A stretch of 64,000 bases of DNA from Flagellimonas eckloniae (GCF_001413955.1 NZ_LCTZ01000002.1:2776501-2840500), one strand, 5' to 3'; shown: positions 18,634 to 28,610, counted from the first letter of the stretch. Numbers and translations: made by a program. Notes: a model not told the origin generated them from the sequence alone.

Positions 18634-18963
18634 TTAAAGCATTCCCAACTCCAATTTGGCTTCCTCGCTCATCAACTCTTGGGTCCATGGAGGATCAAAG
18701 GTAATCTCAACTTCAACATCTTTCAACGCGTCCAACGATTTAACCTTTTCTTCTACCTCAACTGGCAATGTTTCTGCTACCGGGCAGTTAGGTGATGTTA
18801 AGGTCATTAGAATTTTTACATCATTATCCTCATTTACGAATACATCGTAAATAAGACCCAACTCATATATATCAACCGGAATTTCTGGATCGTAAATGGT
18901 CTTTAAGACCCTTACTATTTTCTCTCCCAGTTCTTGTGTGTCTATTGTGATTTCTTCGCTCAT
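18634..18963 (-). CDS. DUF59/MIP18-family Fe-S assembly protein (SufT-like)
   Basis: 109 residues from ATG at 18963; the TTG nine bases upstream overlaps the sufE stop and is less likely. The core DPEIPVDIYELGLIYDV and TLTSPNCPVAETLP with its reactive Cys is the MIP18/DUF59 signature, and the ending DPPWTQELMSEEAKLELG is the usual C-terminus. Homologues (SufT, PaaD, human CIA2) help mature Fe-S proteins. In Bacteroidota this is annotated as a SUF-system assembly protein. Spacing to sufE is 5 bases. Confidence 0.93.
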   Translation of the reverse strand: MSEEITIDTQELGEKIVRVLKTIYDPEIPVDIYELGLIYDVFVNEDNDVKILMTLTSPNCPVAETLPVEVEEKVKSLDALKDVEVEITFDPPWTQELMSEEAKLELGML

Positions 18964-18968
18964 TTTTC

Positions 18969-19391
18969 TCAATTTAATTGTGTTTGATAAGCGATGGCAT
19001 ACAATTTTAATTGCTTTACCATACTCACCAATCCGTTTGCCCTTGTTGGCGAAAGATGCTCTTTAAGACCTATTTCATCAATAAAATCTGTGTTGGCATC
19101 GATAATATCTTGCGGCCTCTGATTGCTAAATACCCTAATCAAAATTGCAATGATTCCTTTGGTGATTATCGCATCGCTATCCGCAGTAAAAACTAATTTA
19201 TCAGTATCCAGTTCTGCATGTACCCACACTTTACTCTGACAGCCTTTGATGATATTATCATTGGTCTTGTATTGCTCATCAATCAGAGGAAGTGATTTCC
19301 CCAATTCGATCATGTATTCATACCGTTGCATCCAATCATCAAACATGGAAAACTCATCTACAATCTCTTCTTGAATACTTTCTATGGTCAT
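18969..19391 (-). CDS. sufE: SufE cysteine desulfuration protein
   Basis: 140 residues. SufE accepts persulfide sulfur from SufS on Cys51, present in IIKGCQSKVWV, and passes it to the SufBCD scaffold. Residues around IPTRANGLVSMVKQL at the C-terminus match SufE/YgdK. Length equals E. coli SufE. It lies between sufS (72 bases upstream) and the DUF59 gene (5 bases downstream). Confidence 0.95.
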   Translation of the reverse strand: MTIESIQEEIVDEFSMFDDWMQRYEYMIELGKSLPLIDEQYKTNDNIIKGCQSKVWVHAELDTDKLVFTADSDAIITKGIIAILIRVFSNQRPQDIIDANTDFIDEIGLKEHLSPTRANGLVSMVKQLKLYAIAYQTQLN

Positions 19392-19463
19392 CTGTCAGTT
19401 TTGTTCAAAAATACAATTAGGATGATTGTTAGTCAAACGTTTAAGATAAAGATAACTTCTACG

Positions 19464-20690
19464 CTAAAGCAACATATTTTTAGCTCGTTTTACTCCTTCA
19501 ACCAAAACATCAACTTCTTCTTTGGTGTTATAAAAACTGAAGCTAGCTCGAACTGTACCCGGAATTTTATAAAAATCCATAATGGGCTGTGCACAATGAT
19601 GACCAGTGCGAACGGCTATGCCCAATTTATCTAAAATAGTTCCGATATCATACGGATGGATTCCATCGATATTAAAGGAGATAACAGAAGTTTTGTTTTT
19701 AGCGGTTCCATAGATTTTTAAGCCATCAATGGCAAGCAGTTGCTCTGTAGCATATTGAAGCAGTTCTTCTTCATATTGGGCAATAGCTTCAAAACCTATG
19801 CTGTTCATGTAGTCCAAAGCAGCGCCAAAAGCTATTCCGCCACAAATATTTGGGGTTCCCGCTTCAAACTTATGCGGTAAATCTGCGTATGTAGTCTTTT
19901 CAAAAGTAACCTCTGCAATCATCTCTCCTCCTCCTTGGTATGGTGGTAATTTATTTAGCCATTCCTCCTTGCCGTATAGCATTCCCACTCCGGTTGGACC
20001 ACAAACCTTATGTGCCGAAACGGTATAAAAGTCAACATCCAGAGCTTGCATATCCGCTTTAATATGAGGAGCGGCCTGAGCACCATCAATTAAAACAGCT
20101 GCGCTAACTTTATGGGATGCATCAATGATCTCTTCTATAGGGTTTACGGTTCCCAAGGCATTGGAAACATGGTTGCAAAACACCAACTTGGTCTTGTCTG
20201 AAAGCAGGGCATGGAATTCTTCCATGACCAACTCTCCTTTCTGATTCATGGGGATTACCTTCAACACCCCTCCTGTACGTTCGCAAAGCATTTGCCAAGG
20301 CACAATATTGGAATGATGTTCCATTGCCGAAACCAAAATCTCATCACCCTCCTTTACAAAAGATGTAAATCCGTTTGCCACCAAATTGATACTATGTGTA
20401 GTTCCCGAAGTTAGAATTACCTCATGGGTTTTGGCAATGTTATAGTGTTTCTTAATTTTAATTCGTGCCGCTTCGTAAGCATCCGTAGCCTCTTGGGAAA
20501 GACTATGCACTCCACGGTGAATATTCGCATTGTAATTTTGGTAATAGTCAACAATAACATCGATAACCTGTTGTGGTGTTTGCGATGTAGCAGCATTATC
20601 CAAATACACCAAAGGTTTTCCATTAACTTCTCTATTTAGAATGGGAAAGTCTTTGCGGATGGTTTCAATATCTAAAGTTGTTTGTATCAT
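19464..20690 (-). CDS. sufS: Cysteine desulfurase SufS
   Basis: 408 residues, class II (SufS/CsdA) aminotransferase class V fold. The PLP lysine is K228 (VSAHKVCGPTGVG), the PLP-stacking His is in AMEHHSNIVPW, and the persulfide cysteine is C366 in RTGHHCAQP, on the short loop characteristic of type II desulfurases that need SufE. It provides sulfur for the SUF system. Start ATG 20690 is 37 bases after sufD. Confidence 0.97.
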   Translation of the reverse strand: MIQTTLDIETIRKDFPILNREVNGKPLVYLDNAATSQTPQQVIDVIVDYYQNYNANIHRGVHSLSQEATDAYEAARIKIKKHYNIAKTHEVILTSGTTHSINLVANGFTSFVKEGDEILVSAMEHHSNIVPWQMLCERTGGVLKVIPMNQKGELVMEEFHALLSDKTKLVFCNHVSNALGTVNPIEEIIDASHKVSAAVLIDGAQAAPHIKADMQALDVDFYTVSAHKVCGPTGVGMLYGKEEWLNKLPPYQGGGEMIAEVTFEKTTYADLPHKFEAGTPNICGGIAFGAALDYMNSIGFEAIAQYEEELLQYATEQLLAIDGLKIYGTAKNKTSVISFNIDGIHPYDIGTILDKLGIAVRTGHHCAQPIMDFYKIPGTVRASFSFYNTKEEVDVLVEGVKRAKNMLL

Positions 20691-20727
20691 TGCTCGGATT
20701 TCCCTTTAATAAGAAGAAAATATCTAG

Positions 20728-22044
20728 TTACAAATCAAATCCAACCCGAACACCAAGCTTGTTGGCAATAATCTTGTTGATTCTGGTCTTCAATTCTGGA
20801 ATGCGAACACTTTCCAAAACATTATTGGCAAAAGCGTACATTAACAAGGCCACTGCTTCCTTTTTAGGGATTCCTCTGGATTGCAAATAGAACAAGGCAT
20901 CCTCATCTAACTGGCCAATAGTACACCCGTGCGAGCATTTTACATCATCTGCAAAAATTTCCAATTGTGGTTTTGTGTTGATAGTGGCCTTATCGCTAAT
21001 CAGTATATTATTGTTCTGCTGAAAGGCATTGGTCTTCTGGGCAATCTTGTCTACAATAATTTTTCCATTGAAGACTCCTGTAGATTTCTCGCCAAAAATT
21101 CCTTTATAATCTTGGTGACTTTCACAATTGGGTTGTGCATGGTGTACCAAAGTATGATGATCTACATGCTGTTTTTCCCCCAAAATAGTTACTCCTTTTA
21201 ACACCGAGTCCATGTATTCCCCATTCTGATAGAAGTTTAGATTATTTCGAGTCAATTTTCCACCAAATGAAAAGGTATGGACACGAACTACACTTTTATC
21301 TTTTTGGGAAATATAGGTGTTATCAATAAGCGATGCTGTATTCTCATCATTCTGAACCTTATAGTAATCCACATTGGCATCCTTGGCCGCAAATATTTCG
21401 GTCACGGAATTGGTAAGCACCTCATTGCCCGTCAAACTTTGATGACGTTCTATAATCTGAACTTCAGCATTCTCCTCAACAATTACCAAGTTTCGAGGCT
21501 GCAGCATCAAAGCAGCTTCATTACCCGTGGCCAAATGCACTATTTGAATAGGCTTTTTGGGCACTTTATTCTTTGGAATATAAATGTAAGCCCCTTCTTT
21601 ACTAAAAGCCGTATTCAATGTGGTCAACGATTCGTCTTTTGACGCCACTTTGTTGAAATATACATCTATGATCTGTTTGTATTGTGGTTTGGTCAATGCG
21701 GCACTCATTAAACAAACATCCACTCCATCGTGTGTGGTTTCAGACAGGTATGAACTATAAACCCCATCAATAAATACAATTTTATAGGTATCTATTTCAT
21801 GAAGAAAATATTTTTTAATGTCCTTGTACTCTAACGTATTTTCTTTTTTTGGAAAAATACTGAAGTCCACTTTTTGAATAGCGTTCAGGGAAGTATATTT
21901 CCAAGCTTCTTCTTTCTTGGAAGGAAAGCCCTTTTCTTCAAAATTCTTGATGGCTTCTGAACGAACATCATGTACTGGATGATCTAAGTCCATATTGTTC
22001 TCAAATGCTATGAATGAAGAAAGTAATTTATCTTTTAAATCCAT
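20728..22044 (-). CDS. sufD: SufD scaffold subunit
   Basis: 438 residues. Right-handed beta-helix core with the SufB/SufD C-terminal block, including DDVKCSHGCTIGQLDEDALFYLQSRGI, which holds the Cys and His used at the SufB-SufD interface in E. coli. The N-terminal helical part (KKEEAWKYTSL) is typical of SufD. It forms the SufBC2D complex on which clusters are built. Sixteen bases separate it from sufC. Confidence 0.96.
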   Translation of the reverse strand: MDLKDKLLSSFIAFENNMDLDHPVHDVRSEAIKNFEEKGFPSKKEEAWKYTSLNAIQKVDFSIFPKKENTLEYKDIKKYFLHEIDTYKIVFIDGVYSSYLSETTHDGVDVCLMSAALTKPQYKQIIDVYFNKVASKDESLTTLNTAFSKEGAYIYIPKNKVPKKPIQIVHLATGNEAALMLQPRNLVIVEENAEVQIIERHQSLTGNEVLTNSVTEIFAAKDANVDYYKVQNDENTASLIDNTYISQKDKSVVRVHTFSFGGKLTRNNLNFYQNGEYMDSVLKGVTILGEKQHVDHHTLVHHAQPNCESHQDYKGIFGEKSTGVFNGKIIVDKIAQKTNAFQQNNNILISDKATINTKPQLEIFADDVKCSHGCTIGQLDEDALFYLQSRGIPKKEAVALLMYAFANNVLESVRIPELKTRINKIIANKLGVRVGFDL

Positions 22045-22060
22045 TTTACATCAATTGGCA

Positions 22061-22813
22061 TTAAACAACCGTTTCCTGCTTTATCCAGTCGTATCCTTTC
22101 TCCTCCAACTCCAGAGCCAACTCTTTGGTCCCCGACTTTACAATTTTTCCGTCATGCAAGACATGTACAAAGTCTGGAACAATATATTCCAACAATCGTT
22201 GATAGTGGGTTATCACGATTATTGCATTGTCTTTTCCCCTAAGCTTGTTCACCCCATTTGCAACAATACGAAGTGCGTCAATATCCAATCCTGAATCTGT
22301 TTCATCCAAAATGGCGAGTTTGGGTTCCAACATTGCCATCTGAAAAATCTCATTTCGTTTTTTCTCTCCGCCGGAAAATCCTTCATTAAGGGAGCGTGAT
22401 AAAAACTTTCTATCAATCTCCAACATTTCGGATTTCTCACGAATCAGTTTCAGCATTTGGTTGGCAGGCATATCCTCCAAGCCTCTTGCTTTTCTAGACG
22501 CGTTAATTGCCGTTTTCATAAAATTGGTCACAGAAACCCCAGGAATCTCAACTGGATATTGAAATGATAAAAAGATTCCCTTATGTGCTCTTTCTTCTGG
22601 ATCTAATTCTTCTAAATCTTCACCATCCAAAGCAAGGCTGCCCTTCTTTATTTCGAACTCTTCTTTTCCTGCAATCACAGATGCCAAGGTGCTCTTGCCT
22701 GAGCCATTTGGCCCCATAATAGCATGAACTTCTCCTGCGTTCACCTCAAGATTGATTCCGTTCAAGATTTTCTTATCTTCTATGCTTGCGTGTAAATCTT
22801 TAATTTCTAGCAT
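22061..22813 (-). CDS. sufC: SufC ATPase
   Basis: 250 residues from ATG at 22813, preceded by a GAAGAAGA-type purine stretch; an in-frame TTG 15 bases upstream is less likely. ABC-ATPase motifs: Walker A GPNGSGKST (34-42), Q-loop FQYPVEIPGV, signature EGFSGGEKKRNEI, Walker B LAILDETDSGLD, switch His in VITHYQRLL. The ETDSGLD sequence is specific to SufC. It is the soluble ATPase that drives SufBCD, not a transporter. Confidence 0.97.
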   Translation of the reverse strand: MLEIKDLHASIEDKKILNGINLEVNAGEVHAIMGPNGSGKSTLASVIAGKEEFEIKKGSLALDGEDLEELDPEERAHKGIFLSFQYPVEIPGVSVTNFMKTAINASRKARGLEDMPANQMLKLIREKSEMLEIDRKFLSRSLNEGFSGGEKKRNEIFQMAMLEPKLAILDETDSGLDIDALRIVANGVNKLRGKDNAIIVITHYQRLLEYIVPDFVHVLHDGKIVKSGTKELALELEEKGYDWIKQETVV

Positions 22814-22841
22814 CGTATTCTTCTTCAATAGTGTTTAATGG

Positions 22842-24287
22842 TTATCCCACTGAGCCTTCAAGGCTTATTTCCAATAATTTTTGTGCTTCCACAGCAAATT
22901 CCATTGGAAGCTTGTTCAAAACTTCCTTGCTAAATCCGTTTACAATCAATGCGATGGCTTTTTCTGTATCAATTCCACGTTGATTGCAATAGAAAATCTG
23001 ATCTTCTCCAATTTTACTGGTAGTAGCTTCGTGTTCTATTTGGGCCGATTTGTTTTTTGCCTCTATGTACGGAAAGGTGTGCGCTCCGCAAAGATTGCCC
23101 ATCAACAAGGAATCACATTGTGAAAAATTTCTGGCATTTTCCGCCCTACTGTTCACCTGCACCAGGCCACGATAACTGTTTTGTGATTGTCCTGCTGAAA
23201 TTCCTTTGGAAATAATGGTACTCTTGGTGTTTTTTCCTAAATGAACCATTTTGGTCCCAGTATCTGCTTGCTGAAAATTATTTGTCACAGCTATGGAGTA
23301 AAACTCCCCAACAGAATTATCTCCCTTAAGAATGCAAGAAGGATATTTCCAAGTTACCGCAGAACCTGTTTCGACCTGTGTCCAAGAAATTTTTGCATTC
23401 TTCTCGCACAGACCTCTCTTGGTCACAAAATTGTAAACTCCACCTTTTCCTTCAGAATTTCCAGGATACCAGTTCTGTACGGTTGAATATTTTATTTCCG
23501 CATCATCCAAAGCAATAAGTTCTACAACCGCGGCATGTAACTGATTTTCATCTCTTGATGGTGCTGTGCACCCTTCCAAATAACTTACATAGCTACTTTC
23601 ATCCGCAATGACCAAAGTACGTTCAAACTGACCGGTACCTCCTTCATTGATTCTGAAGTATGTGGATAGTTCCATTGGGCATTTTACCCCTTTTGGAATG
23701 TAACAAAAAGAACCATCAGTAAATACCGCTGAATTTAAGGCCGCATAGAAGTTGTCTGTTTTGGGAACAACGGTGCCCATGTATTTTTTTACCAGTTCCG
23801 GATGTTCCTGGATTGCTTCTGAAATGGGCATGAAGATAATTCCCTTTTCTGCCAGGGTCTTTTTGAACGTGGTTGCCACAGAGACAGAATCCACAACAAT
23901 ATCTACAGCTACGTTTTGCAATCGCTTTTGCTCATCAACAGAGATTCCCAATTTCCGATACATTTCCAATAAATCAGGATCTACATCTTCCAATGATTTA
24001 TTAGGGTCTGCAGCTTTAGGCGCTGAATAGTAACTAATTGCTTGAAAATCCGGCTTCTCATAATGAACATTTGCCCATTCTGGTTCTTCCAATTTTTCCC
24101 AAACACGAAAGGCTTCCAATCGCCATTCCGTCATCCATTCTGGTTCGTTCTTTTTCTTGGAAATTGCACGAACAATCTCTTCATTCAGTCCCTTTGGAAA
24201 AGTATCCGACTCAATATCTGTGTAGAAACCATATTCATATTCCTTGGTTTCCAGTTCTTTTTTTAATTCTTCTTCTGTGTAAGCCAT
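22842..24287 (-). CDS. sufB: SufB scaffold subunit
   Basis: 481 residues. Long N-terminal helical part, beta-helix with [21 protein letters not shown] (the conserved Cys region) and C-terminal [16 protein letters not shown]. SufB receives sulfur from SufE and hosts nascent clusters. It is 28 bases upstream of sufC and 31 bases after sufA. Length and motifs are normal. Confidence 0.97.
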   Translation of the reverse strand: MAYTEEELKKELETKEYEYGFYTDIESDTFPKGLNEEIVRAISKKKNEPEWMTEWRLEAFRVWEKLEEPEWANVHYEKPDFQAISYYSAPKAADPNKSLEDVDPDLLEMYRKLGISVDEQKRLQNVAVDIVVDSVSVATTFKKTLAEKGIIFMPISEAIQEHPELVKKYMGTVVPKTDNFYAALNSAVFTDGSFCYIPKGVKCPMELSTYFRINEGGTGQFERTLVIADESSYVSYLEGCTAPSRDENQLHAAVVELIALDDAEIKYSTVQNWYPGNSEGKGGVYNFVTKRGLCEKNAKISWTQVETGSAVTWKYPSCILKGDNSVGEFYSIAVTNNFQQADTGTKMVHLGKNTKSTIISKGISAGQSQNSYRGLVQVNSRAENARNFSQCDSLLMGNLCGAHTFPYIEAKNKSAQIEHEATTSKIGEDQIFYCNQRGIDTEKAIALIVNGFSKEVLNKLPMEFAVEAQKLLEISLEGSVG

Positions 24288-24318
24288 CTTTTCTCAATTA
24301 ATTAATTGGCAACAACGG

Positions 24319-24648
24319 TTAAAGTGAAAAACTTTCTCCGCATCCACACGTGCGTTGGGCATTTGGGTTATTGAAGACAAAGCCTTTTCCATTCAATCCG
24401 CCTGAATATTCCAAAGTGGTTCCCACTAGGTATAAGAAGCTTTTTTTATCAACGATAATACGAACTGCATTATCTTCAAAAATCTTATCTGTATCAGTTG
24501 AAGCTGTATCAAACTTTAATTCATAGGACAATCCACTACAACCTCCACTTTTCACACCTACGCGCACATAGTCTTTAGAAGCATCAAAGCCTTCTTCCGT
24601 CATCATTGTAACCACTTTTTGTCTGGCTGTCTCCGAAACTTTAATCAT
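24319..24648 (-). CDS. sufA: A-type Fe-S carrier (SufA/IscA family)
   Basis: 109 residues. The three A-type cysteines are present: Cys in VGVKSGGCSGLSYEL and the terminal pair CGCGESF. It carries or transfers clusters to target proteins. First gene of the suf operon (A-B-C-D-S-E-DUF59-DUF2480). A TATATTTG -7 box lies 30 bases upstream of its start. The name sufA is given by operon position; IscA and ErpA are the same family. Confidence 0.93.
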   Translation of the reverse strand: MIKVSETARQKVVTMMTEEGFDASKDYVRVGVKSGGCSGLSYELKFDTASTDTDKIFEDNAVRIIVDKKSFLYLVGTTLEYSGGLNGKGFVFNNPNAQRTCGCGESFSL

Positions 24649-24677
24649 TCTTACTTGGATTTAATCTAAATAGCTAA

Positions 24678-24685
24678 CAAATATA
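24678..24685 (-). promoter_or_regulatory. -7 element of the suf operon promoter
   Basis: Minus-strand TATATTTG, an exact match to TAnnTTTG, 30 bases before sufA. The -33 position shows TGG rather than TTG. No IscR-like or Fur-like site was recognised. Confidence 0.5.
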
Positions 24686-24765
24686 CTTCATAAGTAGGGT
24701 TTTACCACGATTCCTAACATTATTATAACGAATAACCCGATAGTGTTTTTCTATGGAAGATTGGG

Positions 24766-26109
24766 TTACTTTATTTTAATAACGACCATGTCCGTCATTC
24801 CCTTTGATTCAAGGCCTACAAAGTCTTCACTGGCGGTTTCCCCTACTAAGATCAGGCTTCCATCTTTAGTCTCCAAAGCGTCGAATCCATAGTCCAGCCC
24901 AGAACCTCCGATTGATTTTTGATATTGCAGATTTCCGCTGGCATCGATTTTTATAATCCAAAGGTCATTTTCTCCATTATTTTCATTGGTATCTCCGTCG
25001 GAACTTTTTGAATTTCCCGCAACAACGAATCCACCATCCAATGTGGTTTTAATCCCTCTTGCAGCATCAAAACCCATCCCTCCAAATGATTTTTCCCAAA
25101 CTAGGTTTCCATTATCATCTATTTTGATGACCCAAACATCGGATTCTCCATTGTTCTTTGAAACATCAGTGTCCATACTAAATGTATTTCCTGTAATCGC
25201 GTATGCTCCATCTGCTGTTTTGGCAATATCATATGAAATTTCTATTCCAGTACCTCCAAGGGATTTTTCCCAAAGCATGGTTCCATTTTCGTCTACTTTA
25301 ACCACCCAGAAATCGTAGCTCCCTTTGGTATTTGATATATCAAAATCATCACTTTCGGAAAAACCGGCCATAACAAAACCCCCATCATCAGCTTGAACCA
25401 CGCCATGCGCACGATCGTTATTTGTTCCGCCAAAGTATCTGCGCCAAACTAAATTACCAGATGCATCAAGCTTTGTTCCCCAAAACTCACCAACCCCATG
25501 TCGAGTTAGGTATGATGTTCCTTTTCCAAAATTTCCTTCTCCTTCAGAAAGCGTCACATCCAAAAATCCTGCAAAGAAAAATCCTCCATCAGTTGTTTCA
25601 ATCACATCATAACTATGGTCATGCCCAGAAAAGCCAAAACTCTTTTCCCATATAATATTTCCAGATGCATCCAATCGAAGTATCCAGTTGTCATGAAAGC
25701 CTTCATTGTTGCTTCCATCACCATCATCACTCATAGCATAGCCCACTATGGTAAAGCCTCCATCCGAAGTTTGTATTACAGATTGTCCTCTGTCATCTTT
25801 ACTCCCTCCATATGTTTTGCTCCACTCAAGATTTTCATCTACATCAAATTTTAGCAACCAATAGTCGTTAACAGCAAGCGTTTTGCCTTGTAAATCACCA
25901 TCAGTACTATTACTAAATCCTAGCACTGCAAATCCTCCATCTGAAGTTTGAACAATAGATTGCGCGGTATCCTCTCCGGCACCCCCAAAATTTTTGATCC
26001 AATCCACTTCTCCCAAAAAAGTAACTTCATCCAACGCTTCTGATTTGGAATCATCATTCGTACAAGACCAAAAAACAAGCAAAAGAAAAATCATCAATAT
26101 CTTTTTCAT
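24766..26109 (-). CDS. Lipoprotein with seven ~57-residue propeller-like repeats
   Basis: 447 residues. Lipobox FWSC (Cys16) followed by TNDDSKSE. The whole mature chain is seven repeats of the form [KR].[FLY]GG...D......[QE]T.DGGF...G...S.D.D.....G..D.W..K.D..GNL.W, beginning at ~35. The copy number fits a seven-bladed beta-propeller; related repeats occur in many Bacteroidota secreted proteins. No enzyme motif is visible. Nine bases after the preceding choice-of-anchor lipoprotein gene, so the two form an operon and may act together at the cell surface. Confidence 0.8.
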   Translation of the reverse strand: MKKILMIFLLLVFWSCTNDDSKSEALDEVTFLGEVDWIKNFGGAGEDTAQSIVQTSDGGFAVLGFSNSTDGDLQGKTLAVNDYWLLKFDVDENLEWSKTYGGSKDDRGQSVIQTSDGGFTIVGYAMSDDGDGSNNEGFHDNWILRLDASGNIIWEKSFGFSGHDHSYDVIETTDGGFFFAGFLDVTLSEGEGNFGKGTSYLTRHGVGEFWGTKLDASGNLVWRRYFGGTNNDRAHGVVQADDGGFVMAGFSESDDFDISNTKGSYDFWVVKVDENGTMLWEKSLGGTGIEISYDIAKTADGAYAITGNTFSMDTDVSKNNGESDVWVIKIDDNGNLVWEKSFGGMGFDAARGIKTTLDGGFVVAGNSKSSDGDTNENNGENDLWIIKIDASGNLQYQKSIGGSGLDYGFDALETKDGSLILVGETASEDFVGLESKGMTDMVVIKIK

Positions 26110-26118
26110 AGCTGCCTT

Positions 26119-27375
26119 TTAATTGGATTTTTGAACAACAAAAAATCCGGAATTAATGTCGTTTATGATAATCTTTCCACTTTCAAAAAAGGGATAGACG
26201 CTCCACACACCATCAAAACGAGCAGTATTATTTGAAGGGTAGGTATCAAAAAATGCTTTTTCGGTTATTGATTGGTTTTCAATATCGGAAATATCCAATA
26301 CTCGCATTCCCGCAGTATAATTGGCCAAGAAAAACTCATCCCCCAAAACATAACCATTATGGTCTATGGCACTTGTGGGTCCAATATAGGTGGTGTGAAG
26401 AACTGGGTTATCCAAATCCGACATATCGAAAACGAGGGTTCTGGAATTAAAGCCAAACATTATTTCATCTAATTCATCTCCTAAAATAAAGTACCGATGG
26501 TCTTCCGTAAACCATCCTTGGTGGGTGTAGGCAATGTTTCCATATCCCAACGTAGCAATCTCTGTTGGACTGGCTTTATCCGTAATGTCCGCTATGGCAA
26601 TTTGATCTTCATTGGCCCCAATAAAAATTTCTCGGCCTGTATAATCCGTATCCGGCCCAGAATAGGTAATAACTTGGGCATCGTGCGTATACCCATTGTC
26701 ACCATAGCCTCCTATTTCATTAGGACTTGTTGGATTTTGGATATCTATGAAATGTACTCCGCCATTGAAGTCGTCATTTCTTGCGGTTCCAACAGGATAG
26801 GCAAAGCCAATATCTTCGTTGATTACAATATTATGGGCGTTTCCTATTCCGGTATATCTGGCATCTTCCGTAAAAAGTTGTGGTGGATCCGTTACATTTC
26901 TAAGTTTTGTTAAATCAAAAACTTGAATACCATGGTTTGCTGCTTCGGAAACAATAAAAGCATGATTTCCATATACCTTAACATCCCTCCACCCACTAGA
27001 GACCGTGGCAGTTAATAATTTTCCTAGGTAAACAGGGTTTGTGGTATCTGTAATATCAACAAATGCAGTGCCGTTATCCAAACCAATCAGTGCATATTCT
27101 CTACTGTTAACTGTGTCCGTCCATCCCCAAATATCATTGCCTTCTCCTCCTGCAAAAGCATCTAAATCCATTTGAAATAACAAGTCGTATCCGTTGCAAG
27201 GGTAAATTGAAGCTGTTCCACCTTGGCAGGGGGTTTGGCCCAATGTTACTTCTCCTGTACCAATATTAACATCATCCGTAAGGTCAGGCTCAGTTTCAGA
27301 AGATAGGCTGTTGTCACTGGAGCATCCAAAAACCATGAACACCCCAATCAAAACCAATAGGGTAGGTCTCAACAT
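26119..27375 (-). CDS. Choice-of-anchor B family lipoprotein (LVIVD repeats)
   Basis: 418 residues from ATG at 27375, which begins the signal MLRPTLLVLIGVFMVFGC (Cys18); an upstream in-frame start would add 29 residues with no signal character. The repeats (AFVDITDTTNPVYLGKL; HFIDIQNPTSPNEIGGYG; LVFDMSDLDNPVLHTTYIG; LDISDIENQSITE) are the LVIVD type, with the choice-of-anchor B signatures DIWGWTD and SGWRDVKVYGNHAFIV. It is probably a propeller exposed on the cell surface. Function unknown. It shares a short divergent region with thiL. Confidence 0.88.
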   Translation of the reverse strand: MLRPTLLVLIGVFMVFGCSSDNSLSSETEPDLTDDVNIGTGEVTLGQTPCQGGTASIYPCNGYDLLFQMDLDAFAGGEGNDIWGWTDTVNSREYALIGLDNGTAFVDITDTTNPVYLGKLLTATVSSGWRDVKVYGNHAFIVSEAANHGIQVFDLTKLRNVTDPPQLFTEDARYTGIGNAHNIVINEDIGFAYPVGTARNDDFNGGVHFIDIQNPTSPNEIGGYGDNGYTHDAQVITYSGPDTDYTGREIFIGANEDQIAIADITDKASPTEIATLGYGNIAYTHQGWFTEDHRYFILGDELDEIMFGFNSRTLVFDMSDLDNPVLHTTYIGPTSAIDHNGYVLGDEFFLANYTAGMRVLDISDIENQSITEKAFFDTYPSNNTARFDGVWSVYPFFESGKIIINDINSGFFVVQKSN

Positions 27376-27426
27376 TTGTAGCAATTTTAAGTTTCTTTTA
27401 AAGATACAATTTATAATTATCCTGTT

Positions 27427-27434
27427 TATTTTTG
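27427..27434 (+). promoter_or_regulatory. Probable -7 element close to the thiL start
   Basis: TATTTTTG matches TAnnTTTG and ends only 4 bases before the thiL ATG. If used, transcription would begin at or next to the start codon, giving a leaderless or nearly leaderless mRNA. Confidence 0.35.
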
Positions 27435-27438
27435 CGGA

Positions 27439-28485
27439 ATGATAGAAGATAAGAATCCACAAAGAACTACATTGGAGAATCTAGGAGAATTTGGGTTAAT
27501 AAAACACTTGACCAAAAACTTTGGGTTAAACCAAGGTTCGTCTGTTGTTGGAGTTGGTGATGATGCGGCGGTTCTAGATTTTAAAGACAAGAAAACGATT
27601 GTAACTACGGATATGCTGGTTGAAGGTGTCCATTTTGACCTTAGTTATATGCCGTTAAAGCATTTGGGTTATAAATCTGTCGTTGTAAATCTATCGGACA
27701 TTTATGCCATGAATGCAAAGGCCACACAAATTACGGTTTCCATTGCGGTTTCCAATAGATTTCCACTAGAAGCTCTTGAGGAATTTTACGAGGGTGTTGC
27801 CATGGCCTGCCAAATTTATAATGTGGATCTGGTTGGAGGGGATACCACCTCATCCACCACTGGAATGTTAATCAGTGTAACAGCTTTGGGCACTGCGGAG
27901 GAAAATCAGATCGTTTATAGAAATGGTGCAAAACCAAATGACCTTCTCGTTGTTACTGGAGATTTGGGTGCAGCCTATTTAGGACTGCAAGTTTTAGAAC
28001 GGGAAAAAGAGGTTTTTAAGGTAAACCCAAACAATCAACCAGACTTGGAACCTTATTCCTATATAGTGGAACGCCAACTAAAACCCGAAGCCCGAAAAGA
28101 TATTGGAGAGTTATTGGAAAAATTAGAGGTGAAGCCCTCTGCCATGATTGATATTAGTGATGGACTGTCATCAGAAATCTTGCATTTATGCGAACAAAGT
28201 GACGTAGGTTGTAATCTTTTTGAAGATAAAATTCCACTTGATCCTACGGTCATTTCTGCAGCTGAAGAGTTTAAAATGGATTCCACCATGATTGCCTTGA
28301 GCGGCGGAGAAGATTACGAGCTGTTGTTTACGATTGATCAGAAAGATTTTCCAAAAATAAAAGGCAATCCCAATTTAACGGTGATTGGACATATGACAGA
28401 AAAAGGAGAAGGAGCTAATTTAATTACGAGGGGAGAAACAAAGATTCCTTTATCTGCACAAGGTTGGAACTCCTTTACATCATAA
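27439..28485 (+). CDS. thiL: Thiamine-monophosphate kinase
   Basis: 348 residues, PurM-like fold. Phosphorylates thiamine monophosphate to thiamine diphosphate with ATP. Diagnostic motifs: VGVGDDAAVLD near the N-terminus, TTDMLVEGVHFDL, SVVVNLSDIYAMNAKA, VDLVGGDTTSS, IDISDGLSSEI and ALSGGEDYELLFT. It stands alone; no other thi genes and no TPP riboswitch are seen, and the leader is too short to hold one. Length is normal. Confidence 0.96.
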   Translation: MIEDKNPQRTTLENLGEFGLIKHLTKNFGLNQGSSVVGVGDDAAVLDFKDKKTIVTTDMLVEGVHFDLSYMPLKHLGYKSVVVNLSDIYAMNAKATQITVSIAVSNRFPLEALEEFYEGVAMACQIYNVDLVGGDTTSSTTGMLISVTALGTAEENQIVYRNGAKPNDLLVVTGDLGAAYLGLQVLEREKEVFKVNPNNQPDLEPYSYIVERQLKPEARKDIGELLEKLEVKPSAMIDISDGLSSEILHLCEQSDVGCNLFEDKIPLDPTVISAAEEFKMDSTMIALSGGEDYELLFTIDQKDFPKIKGNPNLTVIGHMTEKGEGANLITRGETKIPLSAQGWNSFTS

Positions 28486-28610
28486 AAAAATCCCGAAAAC
28501 CAAGAGCATTTCTTGCTAAACCGTCTTGGGGCACAGGACTGAATAGACTAAGCGCTTTCTTAATCTCCGGGAATAAACCTTGAAATTATTTCTAGAACGT
28601 AGGACTTGTT

